DNA from: Heterotrichella gracilis
Lineage: Eukaryota; Sar; Xanthophyceae; Tribonematales; Xanthonemataceae
Assembly (NCBI GenBank): GCA_032358255.1
Contig: JAULBX010016194.1
Location: 1 to 64,000, forward strand
Direction of reading: 5' to 3'
Length of the DNA stretch: 64,000 nucleotides
Shown here: one piece after another, positions 1 through 11,880 of the stretch
Numbering within the stretch: position 1 is the first letter of the stretch
Layout: each line of letters starts with the position of its first letter
Notes under the pieces: model-generated
What the model saw: only the letters and a program-made list of their open reading frames with translations
Database searches by the model: none
Told to the model about the DNA's origin: nothing
Translations under genes and position numbers: made by a program

Positions 1-16
1 TAGGTGCTATGCCCTT

Positions 17-122
17 GTTACCCACGCCATGTTCCACTGGTTGCTGCCCGGCTTGTCTGTGTTTTTCAACATTGCTGATTGTGTTTTGCCGCCGTGTGTG
101 GGGGCGTTCTGTTTCTTTCTTC
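17..122 (+). repeat. dispersed repeat, copy A
   Basis: About 105 bases here match 63671-63776 in the same orientation with roughly 8 differences by eye. The shared stretch begins at GTTACCCACGCCATGTTCCA and runs through a GTGTGTGGGGGCGTT segment into a T/C-rich tail. Neither copy lies in a recognisable gene, and no terminal repeats or coding capacity could be seen, so the family is unknown. It could be a short non-coding transposon or the end of a longer element. Confidence 0.7.
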
Positions 123-1178
123 CTTTCTTTCTATATATACATTACAACACAAATAGGCAGTGCTCACAATCACAGAGCAGGGCCTTACTACTACTACTAC
201 CACAAACACACAAAGACAGGAATAATAATGGCCATCACAATAGCGGCAGCGCTAATTATAGCCTTGACTTGGCAACACAAACATTGAGCACTTGGCCTGG
301 TCTCAGCACATTCCCAGCCTGCAAGTACAGGGACAGGGCATGGACAAGCACTAAGCATAGACAAGTCCACAGCCTCAGCATGGACAGGTCCAGGGCCTAA
401 GCACTAGCAAACACTCAGCACTGACTGAATAATAATAATAAAACTCATGTCACTACCAATAATTGACTAATCATAATAATCTAGCGTCACAATCATCAAA
501 TCTTGACATGCGCAATTGCCATTGCAATCCAGGGCTGGCATACAGCCTCAAATCTTGTCAATTCTCTTCAAACTGTCATCATATGTCTCCAAATAAGGCA
601 GCGAACAGCATGTTCAACCACGCAATGTACTCATTACAGCTTCAGCATGAGCTGTACCAAGGCATGCATGGTACTGTCACACCAGATCCAAGGCACAATG
701 TCACATGGCATTTCATTTCCCCACCCCCTTGAGGCCTGGTAACTGGGTGCTACGTCAGCAGTGACATGGCACTTTTGGACAAGTGCATGCCCAAGAAATG
801 CTTGATAGCAACTAACGTTTGGCAAGCACATTGAGAGGGGTAAAAGTAACTAGTTATTAACTAGTTACTTTAATAAAGCAACAGCGCATACTAACTCACT
901 CTGCAAAAACTTATCAACCTTTCAGTTTTTTGTCAACTGTGGGGGTTGGTTGACATAAATTATCGGAGGCCAAGTAATTTCTGCAGTGCCACCGTCTAGG
1001 TGCCACATAATTTATTTAAGTTACCACCCACGATAAAAACTGTTTCACATGATGTTTTTGCTTCATGGTTGATGTGACACTACACATCAGCGTGCGCACT
1101 ATTTCATTTGGCCAGCCCGTCATCTACTAGTAGCATGACAAAGTGTCCACATGTTACCGTTATCGAGTTTAACACTAG
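123..1178. other. intergenic, no gene recognised
   Basis: AT-richer sequence with short simple runs (CTA/TAA triplets near 190 and 430) and a perfect palindrome at 843-871. Open frames here are short and show no domain. A second, looser inverted pair (ATAAATTAT near 955 and ATAATTTAT near 1007) flanks a CCACCGTCTAGGTGCCAC core. Confidence 0.5.
843..871. repeat. perfect 14-bp palindrome
   Basis: AAAGTAACTAGTTA is followed by one T and then its exact reverse complement TAACTAGTTACTTT. It sits about 310 bp downstream of the 3' end of the minus-strand Cys-rich gene. It could be the terminus of a small inverted-repeat element, or cruciform-forming sequence. No function can be assigned. Confidence 0.7.
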
Positions 1179-4085
1179 TCAATAGTCCATAGCCAATGGG
1201 TTTTGTCCAGGTATGTAGCATGCACGTAGATTCCATGCAGGCATATAAGCCAATTTCATACCCTTGGTGCACGCACTGCAGCCATATGCCTTTGACGCGG
1301 CAGTCTCTGTTTGTGAAGCTATGTCAGAAATGCGCAGCTGCTCCTCAGACGGCATGTCGCATGCATCCTCTGCACACTGCAGCGTGTCGCAGCTAACGCA
1401 CCGTGCAAGATGGATACTGTCCACCAATCCATGATTGCCAGTAATATAAATGTTGCCGCTGTCGGCCCATTGTCCATCCAAAAGGTGGGCTGGTGCTGTG
1501 CCTGCCTCTTCATAGTACTCGTTTGTGGGCGGTCTAGTTGTGCCTAGTACCTGCCACGATGGGTCCAGGGTAGGAACGTGGGGACGGGCTATCCACCCAC
1601 CTGCCGAGCAATTCATGCACCCAGCCTGCGCATCAAAAGCAATTGAGTCACTAAAAGAGACATGGGCACCTTAGTTGGTAATGTGCATCGCTGCATGCCC
1701 TGTCATGAACATAGTGGCAATGGCAGCCAATTTGTTGAGAACCAGACATCTATGAAGTTCATCCAAGGGTGCCAGGTACCAAAACTATTTTCCTTACAAG
1801 TTACATATGAAAATATTTCCATGCATATGCACCATCATGGGATAACTTTCAAGATAATAGTGGGAAATAAATCTTTTAATTGTCCAACAAAAAATGATAG
1901 TGAATATTCACCTGCATGCATGTGCATGAACATACACCAGCTCACCTGCATGTCGCCCAGTCTGGCAGGTGACGATCCATCCTCCACGGTATATGTCTCG
2001 CTCACCCCTTGGCACCCATCCGCTGAGGGGCACATGAAGCCATCCTCACAGCTCACGCACCGGAACACAGTGCCAGCGCTTGTGGTGTACTCGCTGGGTA
2101 CGCGCACATGCCCCTGTGGGCACTCATGGCAGCCCGTGGTGGGTGCACAGCCGTCAGGGGCGCACCTCAAGTCCTCGCAGTCATAGCAGCGCATGGGACC
2201 GTCAGGGTTGAAAAATTGTGAGGGTCCAATGTGGAAGGGCGGACAGGCTTTACAGCCTCCAGGAAAACCAAGTTTTTTCGGTTTATACTGTGGGAAACCA
2301 TCCCAGAACACAGGGCCTGCGAGAGGAGAAGGGTCCACTTAATCAGGGCACATCCTGGCTTTGAAAGCAAATCGTTTTGAGATGATGTGCATATAAATAG
2401 ATATTTAAGGAATGTAATATTCCTGGTTTATGGCATTAAAGTCCTCCTTTTGACAAAAATACCCCCACATGTACACTGTTTCATGTGCAGCACGCCAATG
2501 ACTCGCAGCTGAGATTGATGCGCAGCCTGAGCCTCCCGCATGTTCAGACGGGTTGGCTCTCACCTGGTATCTCCGCATCATGACACCCCCCCTCAGCACA
2601 CAACAGGTCATCACACACCACTGCACAGCTGCCCTGGAAACGCCATGGAGAATAGCTGCTGTCACTTACGTCGGTGATCCATTCGTACGCAACCTCATAT
2701 GTTGTCATTACCCTGCCCTTGGGGCAGCCCACGCATCCCAGGAATGGCTGACAAGCAGGGATGAGGCTGCTGTTACCTCTGCGTGCCAAACTGGTGGTGT
2801 TGAGGAATGCCTTGTCAGCAATGTCCACCTCCATACCACTGCAGCCAAGCGTGGAGGAGCTGCAACTCATGCAAGCAACTTCCTCCGGCCATTCATACAC
2901 ACCATCGTTGTCCCACAAACGCCATTTTGCAATGGCAGTGGCACCCGCAGGACAGGTAGATTCATACTTTGTGGAAGCACACTGAGCATCCTCTCCCAAA
3001 CTGAGTGCGCCAAATGCCAGCGTGCCATTGGCTGCACACTCCACACACACACTGGGGTGATCATGCGCACAGCGTACACAAGGTGTGGTGTTGAAGGTGC
3101 CGGCAGTCTGGTTCACCACACCATAGCAGCTGCCGGAGGCGATGCAGGTGAAAGCAAGCTGGACGTATACGAGTGGGTCAGCACCGGGTGGGTGATAACC
3201 GGGCCCACACCCTGCGCACAGCCTGGCACCCCCCTCCCCCTCCAGGCACAGGGAGCAGCCGGTGAAAGTGGTGTTGAGCGGGTCACAGGGGACCTGCAGG
3301 GTGGGAACAATCTGCATTAGTTTGATCAAGATGTGTATGTACGTGCTGCATGTACAGTTGCAATGTAGCGTGAAACATGTGGCGCTAGATCAGTAGACCA
3401 CAGCAAGCGATTATCAGGGTTTAGGGTTGAGATTAAGGGTTTAGGGTGACAAGTAGGCCAAGCTGCTTCAGGGTGTAAACTAATTCGGGTTTAGGGTTGC
3501 CAGTAGCCTACAGCAAGCTTAAAGGTTGTTGTCTGCTGCGGCAATGCGCAGATGTGTGACAGCAGTGCTGACACACAGGTTGCAATCAGTCACGCGGCAT
3601 GCCATGAACATGCCCCATCATGCTTGACTCAGACTGCAAACTCCTGTGCTAGTGTAACAATATACCTAAGGAGCTTGGGGTCGCCCGTGACAATATAATA
3701 GAAAGGTGCTCCAAAGTAATTGCCATGCGATATTGTTCCAAAGTAATCCCTGGTTTCAGACTGGAAAGTGCATGCATCATGTGTGCCCACGTGCCGGCAA
3801 GGCAGTGTTGCGCTTTGGATAGCGCACCTCTTTCAAACAAGGACCTGCATAGTCCTTGGATTCCCAGTCGTACATTCTGTCATCTTTGGTCAGGTTGAAC
3901 TCTGCTGCCAGCTTGTAGCCTGAGGCACATCTCCGGCACTCTCCATTGTCAGGATCTGCACAGGGTGGCCCACAAAATTTCATGCACAAGCAGTCTATAG
4001 CATGAGGGATAAAAACATGGCGAGGATAGGATTTGTGGATATGATGGCCACTGACCTGTGGATTCACAAAAGTCGGCACTGGGAA
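1179..4085 (-). CDS. secreted-type cysteine-rich repeat protein (5' end unresolved)
   Basis: Five exons read on the minus strand with matching phases: 4085-4056, 3994-3828, 3293-2564, 2316-1946 and 1625-1179 (stop). The acceptors are CTATAG or CNGCAG type and the donors GTGCGC, GTGAGA or GTGAGC. The product is dense in cysteine. Three or more modules share a C-x2-C-(D/E)-x-L-x-C-A-x-(D/G)-G-C core followed by GCxxCPxGxV, for example RCYDCEDLRCAPDGC and GCHECPQGHV. Modules of this kind resemble the loose GCC2/GCC3 or EGF-like Cys-rich repeats of extracellular algal and protist proteins. Several NxT/S sequons (NTT, NQT, NSS) fit a secreted or surface protein. No transmembrane segment or catalytic domain is visible, and the C-terminus ends in NPLAMDY. 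The first coding exon and signal peptide were not found; the 30-nt exon at 4085-4056 is the least certain. Confidence 0.7.
3417..3500 (+). repeat. degenerate telomere-type GGGTTTA repeats in intron
   Basis: Several GGGTTTAGGGT units are scattered between 3417 and 3500, inside the intron between the second and third exons of the Cys-rich gene. Short near-copies of the words AGTAG..C.ACAGCAAGC surround them (near 3392 and 3511), suggesting a small local duplication that carried the repeats. Confidence 0.6.
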
Positions 4086-6253
4086 CTGTAGGAAGTGCTG
4101 CCAGGCCACGTGCTGCCAGGTTGGAGGTGGGTTCACCATCTGCAGCATTGGCTTGCGGGTGGTGGGCAAGGAGTGTGGCGGTGTGGTGTGCTGGCTGGCT
4201 GTGTGCTTGCTGCAGGCGGCGGTACTGCTCGTGGCCCTGGCTGGCCAGTAGTGGGTGCGGGGCACTAGTGGGTGCGACATGGAGCCCTCTGGTGCAGGAC
4301 AAGACTGCAGCATGACCACACAACATTGGTAAAGTACTGTGCATGGTGGAGGGTACACAGGGTGCCGGGAGGTGCCCCTTCAATGAAGCACACGACTGCA
4401 TCCTATGCACCCAGTCAGATGGGGTGAAATACAGTATTTCTGCATCAATCGTGGCGATGACAGTATTGGTCTCTGCATGTTTCAAAGCAGCTCCAGACCT
4501 ATGAGTGAGTGGTGAAATCCAGTCCTGTTACGAGGCTTGGTTCGTAACTTCAGTACCCACCAACTGTTACTCCACTGGGGCAGTTACCCCAGGAGTCACG
4601 CCTGTGAACAACAACTTGTCCGCGCGCATTGTGCATGCATGCATGTTGTGACTGTTAAGTTATGCCTGGTACTTTGTACAGGTAACCTAGCAGTCCCAAC
4701 CTGTCAATCTGGCACTCACAATCTAGAGGGTTGACCCGCATGCATGCATGTGCCGTGTGCCCAAGTTGACTCGCATGCGAACACTGATGCGGTCTGGCAA
4801 GGTCCGTATGCGGTCCGCATGCGGCACCATACAGCCTACATAAGCACCACACGTACCACAATAGAAGAAGACTAGCGGTACCAACTGTTGCCGTGATGTC
4901 GCCACCTTCGTCAAGTGGGACCAGGGTGGCACCATGATGAGCGCCCAGCAATGTATCGCAGTATTTCAACCCTCAGATGTTAAAAAGGACTGATGGTAGC
5001 TCGACGATCGGTTCAGACCTATCGAATTACTAATTGAACGCTTGGTCAGGCCTTCAACCTAGACAACCCCGTATCCAGGCGTATCTGTTGCAATTGCACA
5101 CAACACAACACCGACTGCCGTGACTGTCGTGGACAAGGAGAACTACTGCTTGAAATTGGTTCAATGAAAAGCCTCTTTCACCTTGTGCAAGGGCTGCCTC
5201 TGTACATATAATCAGTGACGCTGCCAAACCAACGCGGCGTGTGCATCGTCACTGCTGCGTCACGACGCAAGGCCGTGGTACTTTGATGACCAAAGCGCTT
5301 TCCCAAGGAAGATATTGAGCTACAACTAGCAGTACTGCGAGGTAACCACACAAACTTTAAACCCTACAAAGAATATATGCTATGCCATGTCTATCCTTCT
5401 GCGCAGCAGGGCCAACTATAACTGATCTAGTACCATCCCAATATTGTTACAGGAACTTTGCAAACCGCACTGCCACCTCATAAACTTCGTAGGAGAACAG
5501 AGACTCTAGGAGACTTCCAGTCTATGTAATCATACTCAGCAGTCAAAAGGAAAGAGGTACCAGATTCACCAGTGAGGCATTGGGTCCGCACAATGCAGAA
5601 AAGGACGCCAGTACAACGTTGTGGGTGCATCAGATGGCAAGTGGTGCTATGGGCATGTAGCACAAAATGCCCATGGCTGCCCTCCTTTCCTAGGCATGGT
5701 ACGCACACTACTAAGAAAACACCCCATACCCTACCGCGAGTACTACGGTACCCCTGACAGCCGCATGCCTAGCACAGCGTCATGAACACTGAAATAAACA
5801 ACCCATTACCATGTCAGGCGTTGCGCAAAGGTGCATTCAGTGGGTGCAACAGCAGGAAGAACCAGCTGTTGCAAAACGTCCAGTAGCTAACTAGCAGCAA
5901 CGCCTAGCAAAACACATAAGTATCGGCTAGACGGATGAAATAGAGCGCTGCTTGCTGGGAAAAGGTGAAGCAAAAATCAACACGGCGGTTTGTGCGAATA
6001 CACTCACGTCAGACAAGTCACTTTGCAGCAAACAGCAAGGCTACCGTACTCTATGCCGGGAATCCTCACCGGCGCACAGCCACCACCCCTATGCCACATG
6101 CAATGTGGCAACGCAAATGGATGTTTCGCAAGAGTCCCACAGTGGCGCGCCAGGGTATACAGGACCAACCCTTACACATCGGATTTCCCAGTCAGTTTGT
6201 GTTGAGCAGTGCATGCTGCCTGCCTGCTCCCCTACTCCCCATCACCCAGTGCT
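4086..6253. other. intergenic with possible transposon debris
   Basis: No intact gene is recognised. It probably holds the promoter and first exon of the Cys-rich gene (near 4090-4500). The stretch 4890-5710 shows weak DNA-transposase similarity, listed separately. The rest contains short GCATGCATGC runs and no domain-bearing frame. The NOT2 gene 3' end begins at 6254. Confidence 0.4.
4890..5710 (+). mobile_element. possible decayed piggyBac-like DNA transposase
   Basis: Weak and tentative. Across shifting plus frames there are patches resembling piggyBac transposases: a VVDKENYCLKL-like patch near 5110-5160, where the family has its second catalytic Asp followed by aromatic residues; a FPKED patch near 5300; and a C-terminal Cys cluster at 5565-5705 with SPVRH, RCGC, CSTKC and a terminal HGTHT, similar in spacing to the family's Cys-rich tail ending in YHT. 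Frames are interrupted repeatedly, so if real it is an old, inactive copy. I see no terminal inverted repeats or TTAA target duplication. It could equally be chance. Confidence 0.22.
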
Positions 6254-9200
6254 TCATCCCTGCACCACCAGCGGCTGGCCCCCCTGCCCCTGCCCCTGCC
6301 CCTGCTGCGCACCCTGTGCCTTGGCGCCCTGGCCGCGCGGCAGGTTGGGCGGGCGCTCCAGCATGTCGTAGTGCACCACAAAGTTGTCCTTGCGCACGCA
6401 CTCCCACGTGGATGTGTCGAATATGAGGTAGGCGCCGCGCTCAAAGCGCTCCGTCTTCATGGTGGGCTCCACCTGGGGCATGCGCGACAGCCACACCTTG
6501 TACTCCTTGTGGTACCACCAGCCGCGCGCGGAAAGCTCATCAGCCGCCAGCAGCTGCGCCTCGTCACCTGGAGAATAAATACATACATGTAAATGGATCG
6601 ATGAATGAACAATCGACAGCTAATTTTACAGATATATTCCCTCATTGTTACCAGGCTAATTACTTTGACTTGCTAACTTTTACAGTCGATATACAAAAAT
6701 AAGAAAAAGTTGAAGCCCAGTCGCATGAACAGGCGCTTAGGGAGATGAGCTTATTTATATTGATTTGATTAATTGGAAATGCGGATTGTGTTGATTTGAT
6801 CAGTTAGGAGGCAAAAGTGGCACAGAGACACTGTGGCGCTCACCTGGCATGGAGTAGAACACGTAGAACAGCGTGTCCTGCTGGAACTTGGCAAAGTAGC
6901 CGGGCTGCAGCCGCGGCGGGTTGTGCAGGTAGCACCCAGGCACCCTGAACTCAGGCTCGGGCCGCAGCGGCCCGTCTGCAAAGGGCGAAGCAAACGCCTT
7001 GTACAGGTTCTCAGGCGAGTTGAGGTTGAGGCCCAGCGTGGTGAGGTCGGTGCCCAGCGCCAGGGTGGTGAGGTCAGGGTCTGTCATGCGGATGACAGAG
7101 AGCAGGCCCAGGAGGCCGAAGCGGTCCGGGGCGGTGGCCAGCGCGGCGCGGTTGGCTGCTGCTGCGGCGGCGGCGTTGCCTTGGAGTGTGGTGTTGGCGC
7201 CCTGGGTGAGGGGTGGGGGGTTGAGGGGGGGACGCAGAATATACATGTGGAGGCATCCTGGCCACCCTGCAAACCTGCCCGATTTGTCCGCCACACCCGC
7301 CTCCCCACCACCAATACCGGGAGGGCAGCAGCGATAGTAGGAGCAGCAGCAGTGCAGTGTGTGCGCGGTGCATGCATAGAACAAAGCATGCGTCAGCCGT
7401 GCCACCCTCTCCATGGGCACGCACACCCTTCGAGAGGTGAATTGGGTGCTAGGCAGCTGTGCACGTGATTTGACTGGTAGTGCACACATGGTGCGCAGGG
7501 CTATACCAACATGGGTGCTGACATGCGATTGTGCAGCATTTGAGTATGTGGCATGCTGTTGCGTGTGGTGCATAACCATAGCTACGTGGATGCATGGCCT
7601 ATGGTGGCGCCACCTGGCGGTGCGTACCTTGAGCGCCGCCAGCTGGTTGGCCGTCATCTGCTGCTGCTGCTGCTGGCGCTGCTGCTGCTGCTGAAGGCGG
7701 AGCAGCTGCTCAATGCCGGCAGCTGCGGCGTTGTTGGGTACCTGGGAGGGAGCAGAGGGGGCAGTTTACAATCAGCGGCCACTTGGAGACAGTGGCAGGG
7801 CCCACTGGGATACAGCGGCAAAGCCGGTGCACTGGCGTGGGATCGCCGCAACACAGCAGCCAATCGCAGGTACCTAACCATCAGCCACATGTAGCTGATG
7901 CAGAGCACAGCGAGCTACTTTTTTTGAGTGCTGCAGCTGCAGCAGGACAAGCCCGCTGCCCATGCATGCCCACAAATCCGACCGCCGAACCACTATTTCA
8001 CACCCCAACAGCCACACCCCCAACTGCCACTCCGCACCCCACCTGTGGCCCCTGGAACGCATTGGCCAGCCCGCCGCCAATGCCCTCCCCAAATGCCCCC
8101 TGTCGCCCATACTCCCCTTGCATGCCGCCCAGCTGATCGCCCCCCAGGCCCCCCAGTTGGCCTGGCAACGGGCCCCTGTTCAGCTGCGCCAGCTGTGCGT
8201 ATTGTGCTGCATTCGCGGTGTTGGCCTGGGCTTGCTGCAGCAAAGGAAGGGAGAGGGATATGGTCAAGGGTCCATTCCAATGCAAATGGGGTGTAGCGTT
8301 TGGGTGCAGGCCTCACTGTAGCGCAGGTAGATCGCATGAGGGATTGCTGCAGCAAGCGAGAGCGAGTGCGCCGTTGAGGTTTCATGAGTGCTGACAATCA
8401 CATGTGCACATGGAGGCGGAGGTGCCAAAAACAAAACAAAACGCGTTCAGGCGCCATGACGGGCCTCCCTATCACCAATGTAGAACCACACGCAATCCAC
8501 AATACCCCCCATGCCCTAGACAGTATCAGCCACCACCCAGTTGCCCACTACACGTTCCCTATGTGTCCTGCGGTGCAATGCGGCCCACACCCTGTTAGGT
8601 GCCGCGCACACCCTGCCAAAGCCCCTACCCGGAATGCCGTCTGCTGCTGCAGCCGCGACGCCTGCTGGCCCATCTGTGCCTGCTGCGCCTGGAGCTGCTG
8701 CTGGAGCTCCTGCTCTTCTCGGAGCCCGCCCTGGCCCCCGCCGCCAAACGCGCCCCCCTGCTGCAGCCCCCCCATGTTCCCACCCCCCCTGGCCGGGGAC
8801 CCTTGCAGTCCCAAGCCGGCCCCCAACCCATTCCCCAGGGGGCCCCCCATGCCCAGCCCGCCCAGTGCGCGCGTGCCTCCAAGTCCTGCTAGGTTCAGTC
8901 CCGTGGGCGGGGCGGGGCCCGCGCCCTGCAGTCCTGTGTTGTTGAGCGCGCCTGCCAGCCCTGCCAGGTTGACCCCACCGGGCGCACCCAGCCGATCAAG
9001 GCCTGGTCGAGGTTGCCCTCCCAAGCCTGCACAGCAGGGGGTTTGCGGTTGGTGCTGGCGGCTGGATGGGTGCGTAGCAGGCGAAAGGGGTACCATATTG
9101 GGGGTCACCAGCAGAGACAAGGCGCATGGAGGTGCTCATGATGTGAGGCAGGGTAGCCGCAATGCTTGATATCTGCATTCCACCCCTCCTATTGCTGTAG

Positions 9201-10178
9201 GGGACCAGTAACAAGCCACTTGATGCCCCAAGGGTATTGCCTCAGCTAGTCAATACCTCCCGCCAAGTTTAGGGTGTATATGCACGCAGTGGGCTCAAGC
9301 TGGCTGCGCGCAGGCAGCTGCGCCGCACCTTGGTTCATCCCCACACGCGCCGCGGCTGCAGCCACCGCTGCTGCGTTGTTTGCGAGCCCGTTCACACCCA
9401 GTGGGTTGCCAGCCATGTTGCCCCTCGCCGCCGCTTGGCCATACTGCCCAGCTGCTATTTGCTGCACGGGCAAGTGGTATGGCTTTCAGCAGCAAGCGGA
9501 AACATACCAGCCATGCTTGCAGGCACTGGACTTACCAACCATTGTGTGCACGCCTCACTGGGAGTGGTGAGCAACGCATGAGTTGACTTTATGCATAAAT
9601 GCATTGTGTTCTATTGATGGGGCCATGCGTCACAATGTGTTAGATGAAACACCCTGCACAGGCGGTGTGAACACGTATCTGTCCAACTGCAAGGAGAAGT
9701 CGGTACCTGTTGCAACCCAGCCATAGTCCCATACCCTCGCTGTGCCGCGTTTGCTTGCTGAGCAGCAGAGGTGGGCAAGTTTCCCAGACCGGGTCTGCAG
9801 CCACGCAAACAGCCACAGGTCAAACCCATTGGAGCACAACGCTGTGCACAGAAACTGGCAATGGGCACTATGCATTGAAAGAAAAAGTAAAGGCGTTACC
9901 TGCCACCGGGGAAGGCTCCCTGAAAGCCATAGTTCGCCTGCATCGATTGCAAGCCAGGCATGTTCCCTGCAGGGCACAACTGTTCAGTCGCTGGGAGCAC
10001 TGCAGCAGTTCAGGTGCTTGGACCAAAGAATAACACAAACAGTACCTGTGAGTGGGAACGCATTTCCAGTTCCTTGTGCTTGCCCGGCTACAAATTGTGA
10101 ACCAAACGGTCGAGCAGCAGAAGGATCCAGGCCCCCCGGATTGGTGTTCAGCATTGAAACCAAGGCGTTGCCCCACTG
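6254..10178 (-). CDS. NOT2: CCR4-NOT complex subunit NOT2 (CNOT2)
   Basis: Nine phase-consistent minus exons: 10178-10046, 9966-9900, 9794-9707, 9461-9329, 9026-8629, 8234-8043, 7741-7628, 7201-6844 and 6567-6254 (stop), giving at least 598 residues. The C-terminus is a typical NOT2/3/5 (NOT-box) domain. It contains LALGTDLTTLGLNLNSPENL and FASPF, then FYVFYSMPG joined across a splice site to DEAQLLAADEL, and then WWYHKEYKVW, PTMKTERFERGAYLIFD and YDMLERPP. This region scaffolds NOT1 and NOT3 in the cytoplasmic deadenylase complex that shortens mRNA poly(A) tails. The N-terminal half is low complexity (Gln, Gly, Asn, Leu, Ala), including a Q6-R-Q5 run at 7658-7694, as is usual for the family. 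The start codon lies upstream of 10178 in an exon I could not identify. The 10178 acceptor is a NAGNAG pair, so one Gln may be optional. Confidence 0.92.
7658..7694 (-). repeat. CAG/CTG trinucleotide tract in NOT2 coding exon
   Basis: A CTG run on the plus strand (CAG on the coding strand) encodes six Gln, an Arg, then five or more Gln in the 114-nt exon 7741-7628. Poly-Gln segments are common in NOT2 N-terminal regions, and the tract is likely length-polymorphic. Confidence 0.85.
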
Positions 10179-11880
10179 CTGGGGAGATACAGATCCTCTG
10201 CACTTACACGTAGATGTTAATATAGTGAGCACATTGAGAGTACTATAGATACTGGCCCTAGGAAACCACTTTGCCCCTACTCTGGCACCCAGCCTACACT
10301 GTCCCAGCAGTAAGCACCCATCACAGGCACTTTGAGCTGTGAAAGGCTTCAAAGAGAGCTAGAAGCTAGATGTGAAACAGAAGAACAGGCAAACTACTGT
10401 GCACACCAGTGTCGTCACCAACGAAACGCTGGCATCAGGGCTGGTTTGCCAGTACTTCAGGTGCTAGCAATGGGTTTGCATAAAAGGTAGCATAGAAACA
10501 ACATAGAAGTGGGCCACTGACAGGGACACGCTGAACAATAGGGAGCCTTTGATACTCCCACACTGCCGTTGTTTAACATACCCACCAGCTGTTTGCCATT
10601 TCGTACCTAATGGATAATAGAAGAAACCCGTGTGCTGGGACACACACACCAAACGCCGGTGTGGAATAGCGACTCAGCAGGAGCTACGTGATTTGAGGCT
10701 TTCAAAAGGTGCAATACCAGGTGTCAAACTGCTCGAGAATTGCAGAATACTTGATGCCAGCGAAACAAATACTGGGACTTCATCCATCCTTGGGGCAAGC
10801 CATGACTGCACCGGACGACTACACGCAGCTTTTGTGACGTCTGCTGGGTACAACAAAGCAGTGATTTCACTTTGAAATAGCCTAAATTGCAGAGATGGTT
10901 GCTGTTTGGCGTCGTCAACAGGTTTTCCCCTGCGCGTTATCGCCCCACTGGAACTTTTTCGCACTTGCAGCCTCCCCGTACACAATGTTTCGTGACATTC
11001 CCCTTGCAGGAGAACCCTTCAAGGGTTTGAAAGGGTTTCCAGGTGGTTCAACAGTTGGGTTTTCAACGGGCCGTGCGCTCTTCCTGGAAGTCTCCAAGTG
11101 CACTGGGTCCACCTTAAAAGAACGGTAAATATGAGAGCGCACTCTGAAAGTGATATATCTATAGAGGTGACACCGGAGTGCATCGCAATAAATGACATGA
11201 TGCACTCAAAGTTTGGCCCTGGCTGTCTCATCTTGTGGTATGCCATTTGCTCAAAAGCAGTTAGCCACCTCAACGTGTCAACAAGGAATGGTTATTGTTA
11301 CAGAAGGCCTGATGGCAATTGACGAGGCCTTCTCTGACCAAAACCTTTCTGCCATGGGCTGTCAGCCATTGTGGCGCCACAGGGGTGCAGCAGTCTGGGG
11401 CCCGGGTCCCTGGCAGCATACAAGTCTCGATAAGTTTCCACCAACCACTGCCATCACTAATGAGAGTAGCATGCAGACAACCTGGACACATGAGCGCAAA
11501 AAAAGGTTGCCACAAGGCACACGTCTCAACAACGCACACGACACACACCAATTTGGTACACCGCATCACAGTACCCCCAATGTTCCCTTATGTACATCCA
11601 AGCCGGGCAAGGTTGCCTGCTAATGCAACCTTGACCTTATAATGCGGTGTACAAGTGCAAACGGTAGACCCCGGTGTGGCCATGCCCGCTCAGCCTTGTG
11701 CTGCACAGCAGCTGCAGCTGGTGTGCCTCTCGTGCAGGCAGGTACAACCCCCCGCCACCACGCTGACAACCTCGCCAGCCCACAAGCTCTGCCCGAAGCT
11801 CTCCCTATGCTCCATTCTCCTCCTCCCCAGCCACTCTAGCCCACAGGCTGTACACACTGCCCATGCGCTGGGCCCACCGC
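10179..11880. other. NOT2 5' region and intergenic space
   Basis: The missing first exon(s) and promoter of NOT2 should lie here. No frame shows a recognisable domain and I could not choose a start with confidence. The right end abuts the 3' end of the NTF2-like gene at 11881. Confidence 0.5.

Noticed and set aside
2553-3320. 255-codon plus-strand open frame
   Set aside because: It is the antisense shadow of the Cys-rich exon 3293-2564, whose splice sites, phases and Cys pattern support the minus strand.
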